Assembly (NCBI GenBank): GCA_020633555.1
Contig: JACKDL010000039.1
Location: forward strand, 1-49,610
Direction: 5' to 3'
From: Myxococcales bacterium
GTDB taxonomy: Bacteria; Myxococcota_A; Bradymonadia; UBA7976; UBA1532
DNA: 49,610 bases
Positions 27,486 to 35,490 of the stretch are shown here, piece after piece (positions within the stretch are counted from its first letter, which is position 1; every line of letters begins with the position of its first letter). Both the position numbers and the translations under genes were made by a program. The notes under the pieces were generated by a model that saw only the letters and a list, made by a program, of their open reading frames with translations, did not search any database and was not told where the DNA came from.

Positions 27486-29369
27486 GTGGAGCTTCTCCTG
27501 ATCAGCGTGCTGGCCCTGTTCGCGGGGCCGGCTCTGGTGGCCCTGGCCGGGCGGGTGCGCCCGGTGGTGCAGGCCCTGGACGGCTTCGTGCTGGCCGCCC
27601 TGATCGGGCTGGTGCTGCTGCACATCCTGCCCCACGCCATCGTGCACGGCGGCTGGTGGGCGGTGGGCCTGGCCGCGGCCGGCCTGTTCGCGCCCTATGC
27701 CCTGGAGGGTCGGCTGGCGAACCCGCACGGGGCCGTGCTGGCCCTGGCCCTGGCCGGCCTGGCGGTCCACGCGTTCACCGACGGCGCCGCCTTGGCCCTC
27801 GACGACCACGGGCACGGCCACACCCGGCTGATCGTCGGCGTGATCCTGCACCGGCTGCCCCTTGGCATGTTCCTGTGGTTCGCCGTGCGCCCCACCCGGG
27901 GTGTCGGCGGGGCCCTGGGCATTGTGGCCCTGATCGCGGCCGCCACGGCCGCCGGCCAGGGGGTGGGCCACGCGGTGCTGGCCGAGGCGAGCGAGCATGC
28001 GTTGGCGCTCTTCGAGGCCCTGGTGGCGGGCTCGCTGCTGCATGTGGTCCTGCACCACGGCGCCCCCGAGGCCGGTGACCACGACCACGGGCATCATCAC
28101 CACGGGCACGACCACCACGGGCACGACCACCACGGGCACGACCACCACGGGCACGACCACCACGGGCACGACCACCACGGCCACGACCACCACGGCCCCG
28201 ACCACCACGACCACCACGACCACCACGACCACCACGGCCACGAGGCTCCCACCGGGCGGCTGGCCTATTGGGGCGGCGCGGTGGGCGCCTTGGCGGGCGT
28301 GGGGTTGCTCTGGGCGCTTTCACATGTGCACCAGCTCAACCCCGAGGTGGGCGAGCTGGACGCCGCCAGCACCTTCGTCACCCTGGCCCTGGAGAGCGCG
28401 CCGGCGCTGATCCTGGCCTTCGTGGGGGCCGGCCTGCTGCAGGCCTTCCTGGATCCCGCCGGCATGGGCTGGCTGCAGCGCGGCGGCCCCCTGGGTCAGG
28501 CCGGCAAGGGCATCGCCTTCGGGCTCCCGCTGCCCGTGTGCTCCTGCGGCGTGCTGCCCCTGTACGAGAGCCTCAGCCGCTCGGGCATGCCCGCCGCCGC
28601 CGCGCTGGCGTTCCTGGTGGCCACGCCCGAGCTGGGGCTGGACGCCATCCTCATCTCGCTGCCGCTGCTGGGCCAGGAGATGACCGTGGCCCGCCTGGTG
28701 GCCGCCGCCATCACCGCCTTGGCCGCGGCGTTGGTGGTCCGCCACTTCGTCGCGCCGCTGCCGCCGGCGGCGGCCGCCACCTCAGCGGCCCGCCCGCCGG
28801 TGAGCGAGCGCCTGCGCCAGGGGCTGGCCTTCGGCCTGGGCGAGCTGGTGGATCACACGCTGCCCTGGGTGCTCGTGGGGCTGGCGGTGGCGGCCCTGGT
28901 GGAGCCCACCCTGGACGGTCGCTGGTTGGGCAGCCTGAGCGGCTGGGTGCAGGTGCCGCTCTTCGCCTTGGCGGGCGCCCCGGTCTACGTCTGCGCCTCG
29001 GGCGCCACCCCCTTCGTGGCGGTGCTGCTGCACAAGGGCATCTCGCCGGGGGCAGCCATCGCCTTTCTGCTGACGGGGCCGGCCACCAACGCCACCACCT
29101 TCGGGGTGCTGGGCCGCCTCCACGGGCGCAAGGCCGCGGTGGCCTTCGCCGTCACTGTGACCCTGGCCGCCACCGGCCTGGGCTACCTGACCAACGCGGC
29201 CATTGGCGATCACGCCCCCATGCCCCTGCACGACGTGGCCGACGCCGCGGCCGATCCCTTGCAGGTGATCAGCCTGGCGGCTTTGGCCGCGTTGTTCCTG
29301 GCGTCGTTGATGCGGCAGGGCCCCCGGGGCGTCATCCGTCAGATCACGGCGGCGGTGCACACCCACTGA
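27486..29369 (+). CDS. Fusion: ZIP-like domain, His-rich linker, CSCG metal-efflux permease
   Basis: 627 residues. Residues 1-197 form about seven membrane spans with ZIP-like motifs HAFTDG and LHRLP, degenerate relative to the classical HNxxD and HExPxE. Residues about 198-255 are a Asp/His/Gly repeat linker. Residues 256-627 are a PF03773-type permease (as in ArsP_1 and SO_0444 Cu/Zn efflux proteins) with CSCG at 352-355 and, in the second half, CASGATPF and GPATN. It is therefore a probable divalent-metal transporter of the inner membrane. Whether the ZIP-like half transports or only senses is unknown. GTG 27486 is preferred because GGGAG lies just upstream; ATG 27456 has no ribosome site. 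A Fur-family gene is convergent next door. Confidence 0.82.
   Translation: MELLLISVLALFAGPALVALAGRVRPVVQALDGFVLAALIGLVLLHILPHAIVHGGWWAVGLAAAGLFAPYALEGRLANPHGAVLALALAGLAVHAFTDGAALALDDHGHGHTRLIVGVILHRLPLGMFLWFAVRPTRGVGGALGIVALIAAATAAGQGVGHAVLAEASEHALALFEALVAGSLLHVVLHHGAPEAGDHDHGHHHHGHDHHGHDHHGHDHHGHDHHGHDHHGHDHHGPDHHDHHDHHDHHGHEAPTGRLAYWGGAVGALAGVGLLWALSHVHQLNPEVGELDAASTFVTLALESAPALILAFVGAGLLQAFLDPAGMGWLQRGGPLGQAGKGIAFGLPLPVCSCGVLPLYESLSRSGMPAAAALAFLVATPELGLDAILISLPLLGQEMTVARLVAAAITALAAALVVRHFVAPLPPAAAATSAARPPVSERLRQGLAFGLGELVDHTLPWVLVGLAVAALVEPTLDGRWLGSLSGWVQVPLFALAGAPVYVCASGATPFVAVLLHKGISPGAAIAFLLTGPATNATTFGVLGRLHGRKAAVAFAVTVTLAATGLGYLTNAAIGDHAPMPLHDVADAAADPLQVISLAALAALFLASLMRQGPRGVIRQITAAVHTH
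28095..28235 (+). repeat. In-frame 15-bp and 9-bp tandem repeats coding a His-rich linker
   Basis: The 15-bp unit GACCACCACGGGCAC (Asp-His-His-Gly-His) recurs about seven times up to 28199, then GACCACCAC (Asp-His-His) four times. Divisible by three, so copy number can vary without breaking the frame. Likely a metal-binding loop. Confidence 0.85.
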
Positions 29370-29396
29370 CGGGCGCCGACCGACCGGTCCCCCGGA

Positions 29397-29774
29397 TCAG
29401 CCCTGGCCCGCGCACTCCGCGCAGCGGCCGTAGAAGTTCACCTCGTGGCGCACCACCTCGAAGCCCTTGGGCACGCCGTGGGCGGCCGTGTGCACCGAGC
29501 AGCCCACCACGTCGAAGACGCGGCCGCACGCCTCGCACATGAAGTGGTGGTGGTGCTGCAGGTGCGCCCGCTCATAGCGCACGGGCTGGCCGGGCAGCTC
29601 CACGGGGTGCAGCCAGCCCGACTCGGTCAGGGCCTTCAGGTTGCGGTACACCGTGGCCAGCCCCAGGGTGGGCACCTCGGTGGTGGCGGCGTCCAGCACC
29701 TCCTGAGCGCTCAGGGGCCGCCCCGCGTCGTCCAGGACCGCCTTGATCGCCTGCTTCTGCTCGGTGCGTCGCAT
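29397..29774 (-). CDS. Fur-family metalloregulator
   Basis: 125 residues. The winged-helix recognition segment LGLATVYRNLKAL is intact. HHHHF and two CxxC-type pairs (CEAC near 80 and CAEC near 120) give the regulatory and structural zinc sites of the Fur/Zur/PerR family. The C-terminal CxxC placement resembles Zur and PerR. It lies convergent and adjacent to the metal-transporter fusion, which suggests it senses zinc or a related metal and controls that gene, but no operator was identified. A -10-like TAAGGT is 6 bases before the ATG and no Shine-Dalgarno is seen, so the mRNA is probably leaderless. Confidence 0.9.
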   Translation of the reverse strand: MRRTEQKQAIKAVLDDAGRPLSAQEVLDAATTEVPTLGLATVYRNLKALTESGWLHPVELPGQPVRYERAHLQHHHHFMCEACGRVFDVVGCSVHTAAHGVPKGFEVVRHEVNFYGRCAECAGQG

Positions 29775-29780
29775 GGCGGC

Positions 29781-29786
29781 ACCTTA
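29781..29786 (-). promoter_or_regulatory. -10 element of the Fur-family gene, likely leaderless
   Basis: TAAGGT on the minus strand, 6 bases before the ATG at 29774; no ribosome binding site intervenes. No clear -35. Confidence 0.4.
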
Positions 29787-29866
29787 CCCCAGCGCGCCGG
29801 CTGCGACACCCCCGGCGGTCGCCACGCAAACGCCACACAAGCGGCACGCCTGGATCACGGCGCTCC

Positions 29867-29872
29867 AATACT
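29867..29872 (+). promoter_or_regulatory. -10 element of the DUF2252 lipoprotein gene, likely leaderless
   Basis: AATACT, 8 bases before ATG 29881 with no Shine-Dalgarno, in a locally AT-richer stretch. It is back to back with the Fur-family promoter. Confidence 0.4.
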
Positions 29873-29880
29873 CAGTGCCC

Positions 29881-31374
29881 ATGCACCCTCGCCTCGGATC
29901 CATGGCAGCCGGCGCAACCGGCCTGCTCGCGGCCGCCCTGCTGCTGGCCTGCGCCGACGCCGACGACGTCGCCCGCGGCCCGTGGCTGCAGCAGGTGCTG
30001 GTGGCCGACAACCGCCCCCTGGCCGAGCGCGATCCGGCGCAGACCGCCGAGAAGTACCGGAAGATGGCCAGTAGCCCCTACGCCTTCTTCCGGGCCACGC
30101 TCAGCGTGTTCCTGGGCGACGCCCGCCGCCCCGGCCCCGGCTTCTGGCCCACGGCCTTCGGCAGCGGCCCCGCCACGCGGGTACTGGCCCTGGGCGACCC
30201 TCACCTGGAGAACTTCGGCAGCTTCGAGAACGGCCTGGGCGTGCACACCCTCGAGATCAACGACTTCGACGGCGCCACCTTCGGCCCCTACCACCTGGAC
30301 GTGCGCCGCCTGGCCCTGGGTGTGCACGTCGGGGCCGACCAGATCGGCCTGAGCGCCGCGGACCGCGACGCCGCCGTCCAGGCCGCCCTCGATGGCTATG
30401 TGGCCGAACTGCAATCAGAATCCGCCGGTGCCCCCCCCGTGGCCGTCACCCCCCAGGCCGGCTTCGGCGCCGTCGTCGATGACCTGCTGCGCCGGGCCGC
30501 CCGCGACGGCGAGGCCCGCGAAGAGCTGGACGAGTACACCCGCGTCGTCGACGGCACGCGGGTGCCCTGGTACGGCGTGCTCGAGGATCCCGTGGGCGGG
30601 TACACCCGCGACGAGCTGGTGCCCCTGACCGCCGCCGAGCAGGCCCTGCTGGCCGAGATCCTGGCCGCATGGCCCCGCAGCCTGGCCGACCCCAGGCGCT
30701 TCCCGGCCAACGCCTTCGCCTTCAAGGGCGCCTCGCGGCGGCTGGGCGCCGGCATCAGCAGCTACCCGGTGCTGCGCTTCTACGCGATCCTCGAGGGCCC
30801 CAGCGCCGATCCCGCCGACGACTGGCTGCTGGAGATCAAGGAGCTCCCCGAGCCCGCCGCCTACGGCGACCTGGCGCCGTGGCCCCAGCGGCCCTTCCGC
30901 GACAACGGCGAGCGCGCGGTGCTGGCCCAGCGCACCTGGCAGGGCTCGGCCCAGGCCGATCCGCTGCTGGGCCATGTGACCATCGCCCCCATGGCCTTCC
31001 GGGTGCGCCACCGTACCAAGCACCAGAAGGGCGTGGATCTGGCCCGCATCGCCGAGAAGCTCGCCGAGGGCGACTGGGCCCCCGCCGACGTGGCCGAGTT
31101 CGCCGGCGTGGCCGGCCGCCTGTTGGCCCGCGGCCACGGCCAGTCCCCCACCCTGCGGGGCGGCCCGGCGGCACCCGCCCTCGCGGCGCTCCTGGGCGAC
31201 GGCCAGGGCTTCATCGCCGAGACCCGGACCTGGCTGGCCCATTACGACCCGCGCTTCGACGCCGACTACCGCCTGTTCCAGGCGCTCCTGGCCGAGCACG
31301 GGCCGCTGCTGGGCTACCGGCGGGCCCGCGACCTGGTGGGCCTGACGCCCCGCGCCCCGGAGCCCGCCCGATGA
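29881..31374 (+). CDS. DUF2252 lipoprotein
   Basis: 497 residues. A lipoprotein signal (LLLACADADD, Cys24) is fused to a full DUF2252 domain. Its kinase-like signatures are present: KYRKMASSPYAFFR, GDPHLENFGSF and NDFDGATFGPYHLD, with H and D residues resembling the catalytic loop of aminoglycoside-kinase-like folds. Most DUF2252 proteins known to me are not exported, so the lipoprotein anchor is unusual, and ATP would not be available in the periplasm. ATG 29881 is chosen because it gives the lipobox; an upstream start at 29743 would bury it. The stop overlaps the next start (ATGA), giving a three-gene operon. Confidence 0.85.
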   Translation: MHPRLGSMAAGATGLLAAALLLACADADDVARGPWLQQVLVADNRPLAERDPAQTAEKYRKMASSPYAFFRATLSVFLGDARRPGPGFWPTAFGSGPATRVLALGDPHLENFGSFENGLGVHTLEINDFDGATFGPYHLDVRRLALGVHVGADQIGLSAADRDAAVQAALDGYVAELQSESAGAPPVAVTPQAGFGAVVDDLLRRAARDGEAREELDEYTRVVDGTRVPWYGVLEDPVGGYTRDELVPLTAAEQALLAEILAAWPRSLADPRRFPANAFAFKGASRRLGAGISSYPVLRFYAILEGPSADPADDWLLEIKELPEPAAYGDLAPWPQRPFRDNGERAVLAQRTWQGSAQADPLLGHVTIAPMAFRVRHRTKHQKGVDLARIAEKLAEGDWAPADVAEFAGVAGRLLARGHGQSPTLRGGPAAPALAALLGDGQGFIAETRTWLAHYDPRFDADYRLFQALLAEHGPLLGYRRARDLVGLTPRAPEPAR

Positions 31375-32549
31375 TCCGGCCTGCCCTGGCCCTGCTGGCC
31401 CTCTGCGCCCCGTTCAGCGCACCCCACGCGCAACCGACCGAGCCGCAGCCGTTTCCCGACGAGGCCGCCGCGCCCCCCGCCGATCCCGGCAACCGCCCGT
31501 TCTGGCTGGTGAACGGCCGCGGCCACCAGGCCCAGCGGTTCATCGTTGAGGGCCAGGTCTTCGCCGGCTACCGGCACACGGCGTACGAGGCCGACGACGC
31601 CTTCAGCGAGTTCTATAGCGACCGCATGGAGCTGGGGGCCCGGTTCGGCGCCGACACCGGCACCGGCGTCGAGCTGAGGCTGGAGGCCGTGCGCGCCCTG
31701 AGCCCGCGCAGCCTCACCGGGGTGGACGGCGACTCGCTGGTGTTCCGCGCCCGCCGCGCCTGGGGCCACCTGCGCACCGACGCCGGCCCCGTGGCCCTGC
31801 TGTTTGGGGCCGGCCTGATCCCCGACCTGTGGATCAACGCCCTGGAGCAGCACTTCCACCAACGCGGCGCGGCCCCCCTGCTCACCGAGCGCGGCCAGTT
31901 CTTCAACCACAGCGATCTGGGCGCCCTGGCCCTGCTGAACACCTGGGACGACCGGCTGGAGCTGGCCCTGTGGGTCACCAACGGCGAGGGCCGCAGCGAG
32001 CGCGAACAGAACACGGGCAAGGATCTGAGCCTGCGCCTGTCGGTCACCCCGTTGCGGCTGCCGGTGCACGGCGCCCCGCTGGACGTGCGGGCCCACGGCC
32101 TGTACCGGCAGGGCTCGCAGGGGGTGGGCAAGGCCCGCAACGACCGGGTGGCCGCGGCGCTCACCGTGGGCCACACCCACTACGGCCTGGGCGCCGCGCT
32201 GTACCTGGCCGACGGCTACGACGGCCGCAGCGAGCAGAAGGCCCGCGGCCTGGACCTGTGGGCCGACGCGCGGCTGTATCCCGACTGGCTGGGCGCCATG
32301 GCGCACCTCACCCAGCTCACGGTGGATCCCGACGACACCGCCGCCACCACCACCCGCCTGTCGACGGGCCTCTTCGCCGATCTGGCCCGGCCGGTGCCGG
32401 GGTTGGGGCGCCTGCGGCTCTACGCCCTGTACGAGCGAGACACCGTGGACGCCGCCGCCGCGCCCTTCCCCGGCATCCCCGAGGCGGCCAACGCCCAGCG
32501 GGTTGTGCTCAAGCTCGAGGCCAGCGGCGCGGCCCGCTTCGACTTCTGA
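31371..32549 (+). CDS. Outer-membrane beta-barrel/porin-like protein
   Basis: 392 residues. A signal peptide ends near PHA-QP (residue 22). Then a short Pro-rich segment and alternating amphipathic beta strands with aromatic girdles and charged turns continue to the C-terminal residue Phe (FDF), the classic end of an outer-membrane barrel. No specific porin family was recognised. ATG 31371 overlaps the previous stop by four bases (ATGA), so it is translationally coupled to the DUF2252 lipoprotein. Confidence 0.75.
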   Translation: MIRPALALLALCAPFSAPHAQPTEPQPFPDEAAAPPADPGNRPFWLVNGRGHQAQRFIVEGQVFAGYRHTAYEADDAFSEFYSDRMELGARFGADTGTGVELRLEAVRALSPRSLTGVDGDSLVFRARRAWGHLRTDAGPVALLFGAGLIPDLWINALEQHFHQRGAAPLLTERGQFFNHSDLGALALLNTWDDRLELALWVTNGEGRSEREQNTGKDLSLRLSVTPLRLPVHGAPLDVRAHGLYRQGSQGVGKARNDRVAAALTVGHTHYGLGAALYLADGYDGRSEQKARGLDLWADARLYPDWLGAMAHLTQLTVDPDDTAATTTRLSTGLFADLARPVPGLGRLRLYALYERDTVDAAAAPFPGIPEAANAQRVVLKLEASGAARFDF

Positions 32550-32560
32550 GGAGTTGTCTC

Positions 32561-33154
32561 ATGGCCACAATCCGCCCCGTCATCTGCCTGGTCGCCGCCC
32601 TGAGCCTGGCCGCCTGCGCCGACGCCGACGACCGCGCCGACCGCACCGCGCGGTTCGGCAACGGCGTCTTTGGTGAGGCCCCCACGCCGGCCCCCGCCGC
32701 GCCCGAGGAGCCCAAGGGCTCACCCGCCCCGGCGCCCCAGGCAGCCTTGCCCACCCGCGGGCAGGTGGTGATCAACGAGGTGGCGGCCAAGGGCGATCCG
32801 GTGGACTGGATCGAGCTCTTCAACGTGGACACCCACCCCGTCGACCTGAGCGGCTGGACCTTCGTGGACGACGTGACCGCCGAGCCCCCCGGCGCCGGCA
32901 CCTTCCCCCAGGGGACCGTGATTCAGCCCGGCCAGTTCCTGCAGGTGGAGGTGTCGGACGAGGCCAGCGGCTTCAAGCTCGCCGGCGACGAAGAGCTGAT
33001 CCTCTTCGACGCCGACGGCCAGGTGGCCGACGCGGTGGACTGGAGCGACGGCGACAGCCCGGCGGGGGGCAGCCTGGCCCGGATCCCCGACGGGATCGGC
33101 CACTTCCGCCCGATGGCGCGGGCCACCCCCGCCGCCCAGAACACGGGGGGCTGA
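32561..33154 (+). CDS. Lamin-tail-domain lipoprotein
   Basis: 197 residues. A lipoprotein signal (SLAACADADD, Cys19) precedes a Pro/Ala linker (about 37-65) and a lamin-tail (LTD) Ig-like domain (about 68-190). Its signatures are VVINEVAAKG, DWIELFNV, DLSGW and a C-terminal Gly/Ser/Arg-Pro segment (GGSLARIPDG). LTD domains in bacteria occur on surface proteins and nucleases. GAGGAG supports the ATG. Third gene of the operon; it shares the ACADADD motif after the lipobox with the DUF2252 protein, hinting at matched sorting. Confidence 0.88.
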   Translation: MATIRPVICLVAALSLAACADADDRADRTARFGNGVFGEAPTPAPAAPEEPKGSPAPAPQAALPTRGQVVINEVAAKGDPVDWIELFNVDTHPVDLSGWTFVDDVTAEPPGAGTFPQGTVIQPGQFLQVEVSDEASGFKLAGDEELILFDADGQVADAVDWSDGDSPAGGSLARIPDGIGHFRPMARATPAAQNTGG

Positions 33155-33177
33155 GCCCCGGGGGCGCGCCCGGCGCC

Positions 33178-34125
33178 TTACTCCTCGGGCATCCCGAACA
33201 TGGCGATGGCCGAGATGTCCAGGCTGTTGGCCTCGTCGATCTCCACCAGCGCGCTCACGTCGATGCCGCCCTGCAGGTCCCAGATGTTCACCTGCACGGC
33301 GCCCACCTGATCGAAGCGCGCCCGGCCCTCGACGCGCCCGTTGTACACATCGATGCGGTTGTCGCTGACGTCGATGAACAGGTTGTCGGGGTTCGCCGCC
33401 ACCGCCGCGGCCAGATCGTCGAACTTGATGACCCAGGGATCGCCGTCCACGTCGAAGGCAAACTCCAGGTCGCCCGGGCTGCCGTCGGCCTTGGCGCCGA
33501 TGACCGCCACGGCGCCGGCGTTGATGTTCACCGCCTGCCCGCCCAGCATGCCCGAGATGCTCACGCTGGCGCCCTCGAAGGCCGCCGCCACGTACCCGTC
33601 ATTGTCCGTCACGCAACCGTAGCCGGCCGAGCACGACTCTGCATCCAGGGCGGCCCCACACAGGGTCCAGGCGTTCTGGTAGTTGCTCAGGTTCTCGGCG
33701 CCGGCCAGGCCGAGCTCGAGGGCGCCGCACGTCTCGGGGCAGTCCACGGCCGGATCGTTGAAGGCCACGCCGGCCTCGAAGCCGCAGCCGGCCACGAACC
33801 AGCCGCACAGATCCTCGCAGGTCCAGTCGGGGCCCACCATGCCGCCGGCACCGCCCATGCCCCCGGCGCCCCCGGCGCCACCGGCGCCACCCGCGCCACC
33901 CGCGCCGCCGGCACCGCCCGCGCCACCGGCACCGCCCGCGCCGCCGCCGGCGCCACCAGCGCCACCGGCGCCCATGTCGTTGAGCTGACCGCCGCCAGCG
34001 CCACCGGCGCCACCGGCGCCGCCGGCGCCATCACCGCCACCGCCGCCGCTGGTGCAGGCGACCATGCCGAAGGCGAGGGCCGCGCTAAGGCTCGTCATGA
34101 GCAGGCCGTTCATCCGATCCGCCAT
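33178..34125 (-). CDS. Gly/Ala-stalked lipoprotein with Cys-containing domain
   Basis: 315 residues. The signal ends in MVACTS (Cys24). A Gly-Gly-Ala stalk of about 65 residues leads to a Cys-rich segment (about 95-165: CEDLCGWFVAGC, CPETC, ESCSAGYGC) and a C-terminal beta-rich domain with repeating Asp/Val patterns (about 170-312). The stalk recalls other lipoproteins here, including the left-edge gene. No enzymatic motif is visible. GGAGGAG is well placed before ATG 34125. Probably a surface-displayed adhesin or structural lipoprotein; that is inference. Confidence 0.78.
   Translation of the reverse strand: MADRMNGLLMTSLSAALAFGMVACTSGGGGGDGAGGAGGAGGAGGGQLNDMGAGGAGGAGGGAGGAGGAGGAGGAGGAGGAGGAGGAGGMGGAGGMVGPDWTCEDLCGWFVAGCGFEAGVAFNDPAVDCPETCGALELGLAGAENLSNYQNAWTLCGAALDAESCSAGYGCVTDNDGYVAAAFEGASVSISGMLGGQAVNINAGAVAVIGAKADGSPGDLEFAFDVDGDPWVIKFDDLAAAVAANPDNLFIDVSDNRIDVYNGRVEGRARFDQVGAVQVNIWDLQGGIDVSALVEIDEANSLDISAIAMFGMPEE
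33841..34046 (-). repeat. Gly-Gly-Ala-coding tandem repeat (lipoprotein stalk)
   Basis: Degenerate 9-bp units coding Gly-Gly-Ala, interrupted once by a short Gln-Leu-Asn-Asp-Met segment. In-frame and prone to length variation and assembly error. Confidence 0.8.
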
Positions 34126-34218
34126 CGATTGCTCCTCCCGGTGGGCGCGTCCCCCCGCGCCGCTGGTTTGGCCAGCGCTCGGCATCCTGTGCCGCTGCGC
34201 CTGTTCAAGAATCCACGC

Positions 34219-34248
34219 ACCCTAGGGAACGCGTCACCGCAGTGTCAA
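34219..34248 (-). promoter_or_regulatory. Promoter of the Gly/Ala-stalked lipoprotein gene
   Basis: TTGACA-N18-TAGGGT on the minus strand. A start near 34212 would leave about 87 bases of leader before ATG 34125. The clearest two-element promoter in the window with TAGGGT as its -10. Confidence 0.55.
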
Positions 34249-34270
34249 TGTCGAACAAGGTGCCAGACGG

Positions 34271-34299
34271 TTGACCGACCACCCGGCCGGCCCTATCCT
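34271..34299 (+). promoter_or_regulatory. Promoter of the Asd-like gene
   Basis: TTGACC-N17-TATCCT, oriented away from the neighbouring lipoprotein promoter. Start expected near 34306, about 87 bases before ATG 34393. Confidence 0.55.
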
Positions 34300-34392
34300 C
34301 TTGGCCCCTCTCCTGCGAATTCTGCAGGCGTCCGGAGCCTTCCCAACGGCCCCATTTCCGTGCGAGGGCAATTTTCTTCACCGGAGGTCCCG

Positions 34393-35295
34393 ATGCCCCC
34401 CTCCACCGTGGTGGCGTTGCTCGGTGCGACCGGCGCCGTCGGCGCCGAGGTTCTCCGCGCGCTCCGGGCCCACCCCATGCCGTTCCAGGTGGACGGCTAC
34501 GGCGGCCCGACCCACGCCAGTGACGACGACGAAGACCCTGTGTATCCCCTTGGCGCGGACGAGAGCCTGGACGCCGACGTGGTGATCCTGGCTACGCCGG
34601 CGGCCCTCACGGGGACGCTCGCCGCGCGGGTGGAGGACGGCGTCATCGTGGATCTGTCGGGGACGCTCGACGCCCCGATCATCCTGGACGCCGACCAGGC
34701 GCCGAGCCCCACCCACGTGCGGCTCGCGGGGCCGGTCGCCGCAGCGGTCGCGCCGCTCCTTCGGGCGCTTGGCCCGCTGGGCCTGACCCACGCACATCTG
34801 ACGACCCTGCTGCCCGCATCGACCGACGGGCGCGACGCCCTGGACGAGCTGCGCGATCAGGCCGTGGCCCTGCTCTCCTTCAGGGATCCCCCCACCCGCG
34901 CGCTGGGGCGCCGGCTCGCCTTCGACGCCCAGCCTGCAGATGCTCACGGCCTGGCGCTGGCGGCGGAGGTCCAGGCGCTGGTGCCGGGCCCGCGGGTCAC
35001 GGCGCAGGCGGTGCAGATCGGCGCCTTCATCGGCACCGGTGTTGCGCTGCGGCTGCAGTTCGGGGCGCCGGTCGACCGCGCAGCGGTGGACGCGGTGGTG
35101 GCCACGCAGCCCGGGCTGGTGGCTCACGCGGCGCCGGATCTGGGCGCGGCGGGCGACGCGTGGCAGGCGCCGTGTGGCCCCTGCGTCGCCACGGCTGATC
35201 CGTGCGCGGTCACCCTGTGGCTGACGGTGGACAACCTGCGGCTGACGGCGGCGCGCGTCGTGCAACTCCTCCTGGCCTGGTACGGGGCGCGCTGA
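34393..35295 (+). CDS. Aspartate-semialdehyde-dehydrogenase homologue lacking the catalytic Cys (Usg-like)
   Basis: 300 residues. The NADP-binding motif GATGAVG (11-17) and the family fold are clear, including ADVVILATP and the late segment TGVALRLQFG. In active enzymes the Cys is in PNCST before a helix; here the aligned position reads RLAGPVAAAVAPLL with no Cys, and the SGAGR-type segment is replaced by STDGRD. This matches the non-catalytic Usg group of Asd homologues. It is likely to bind NADP without dehydrogenase activity. GGAGG fixes the ATG. No true asd is in the window. Confidence 0.8.
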   Translation: MPPSTVVALLGATGAVGAEVLRALRAHPMPFQVDGYGGPTHASDDDEDPVYPLGADESLDADVVILATPAALTGTLAARVEDGVIVDLSGTLDAPIILDADQAPSPTHVRLAGPVAAAVAPLLRALGPLGLTHAHLTTLLPASTDGRDALDELRDQAVALLSFRDPPTRALGRRLAFDAQPADAHGLALAAEVQALVPGPRVTAQAVQIGAFIGTGVALRLQFGAPVDRAAVDAVVATQPGLVAHAAPDLGAAGDAWQAPCGPCVATADPCAVTLWLTVDNLRLTAARVVQLLLAWYGAR

Positions 35296-35490
35296 GCGCT
35301 GCCAGATTGTCGCCGCCGCGCGCCCGACCGTGACCATTTGGCACCCGGGCGCCCTGCAAGCCGCGGTGCGCAAGGGGGAAGCAACTTGGAACGAATCTTG
35401 TTAAGAAGGGCCGCACGCCCGACGCAGCGCGTCGGTCGCGCTCGACCCACGCCCGGCCGCGCCCGGGCCGTCCGCAAGGAGCCGACGTTG

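Noticed and set aside
28095..28235. CRISPR-like array of short repeats
   Set aside because: Units are 15 bp and 9 bp, contiguous with no spacers, and read in frame as a His-rich linker.
33841..34046. Non-coding satellite repeat
   Set aside because: Degenerate 9-bp units continue the lipoprotein frame and code Gly-Gly-Ala, a stalk.
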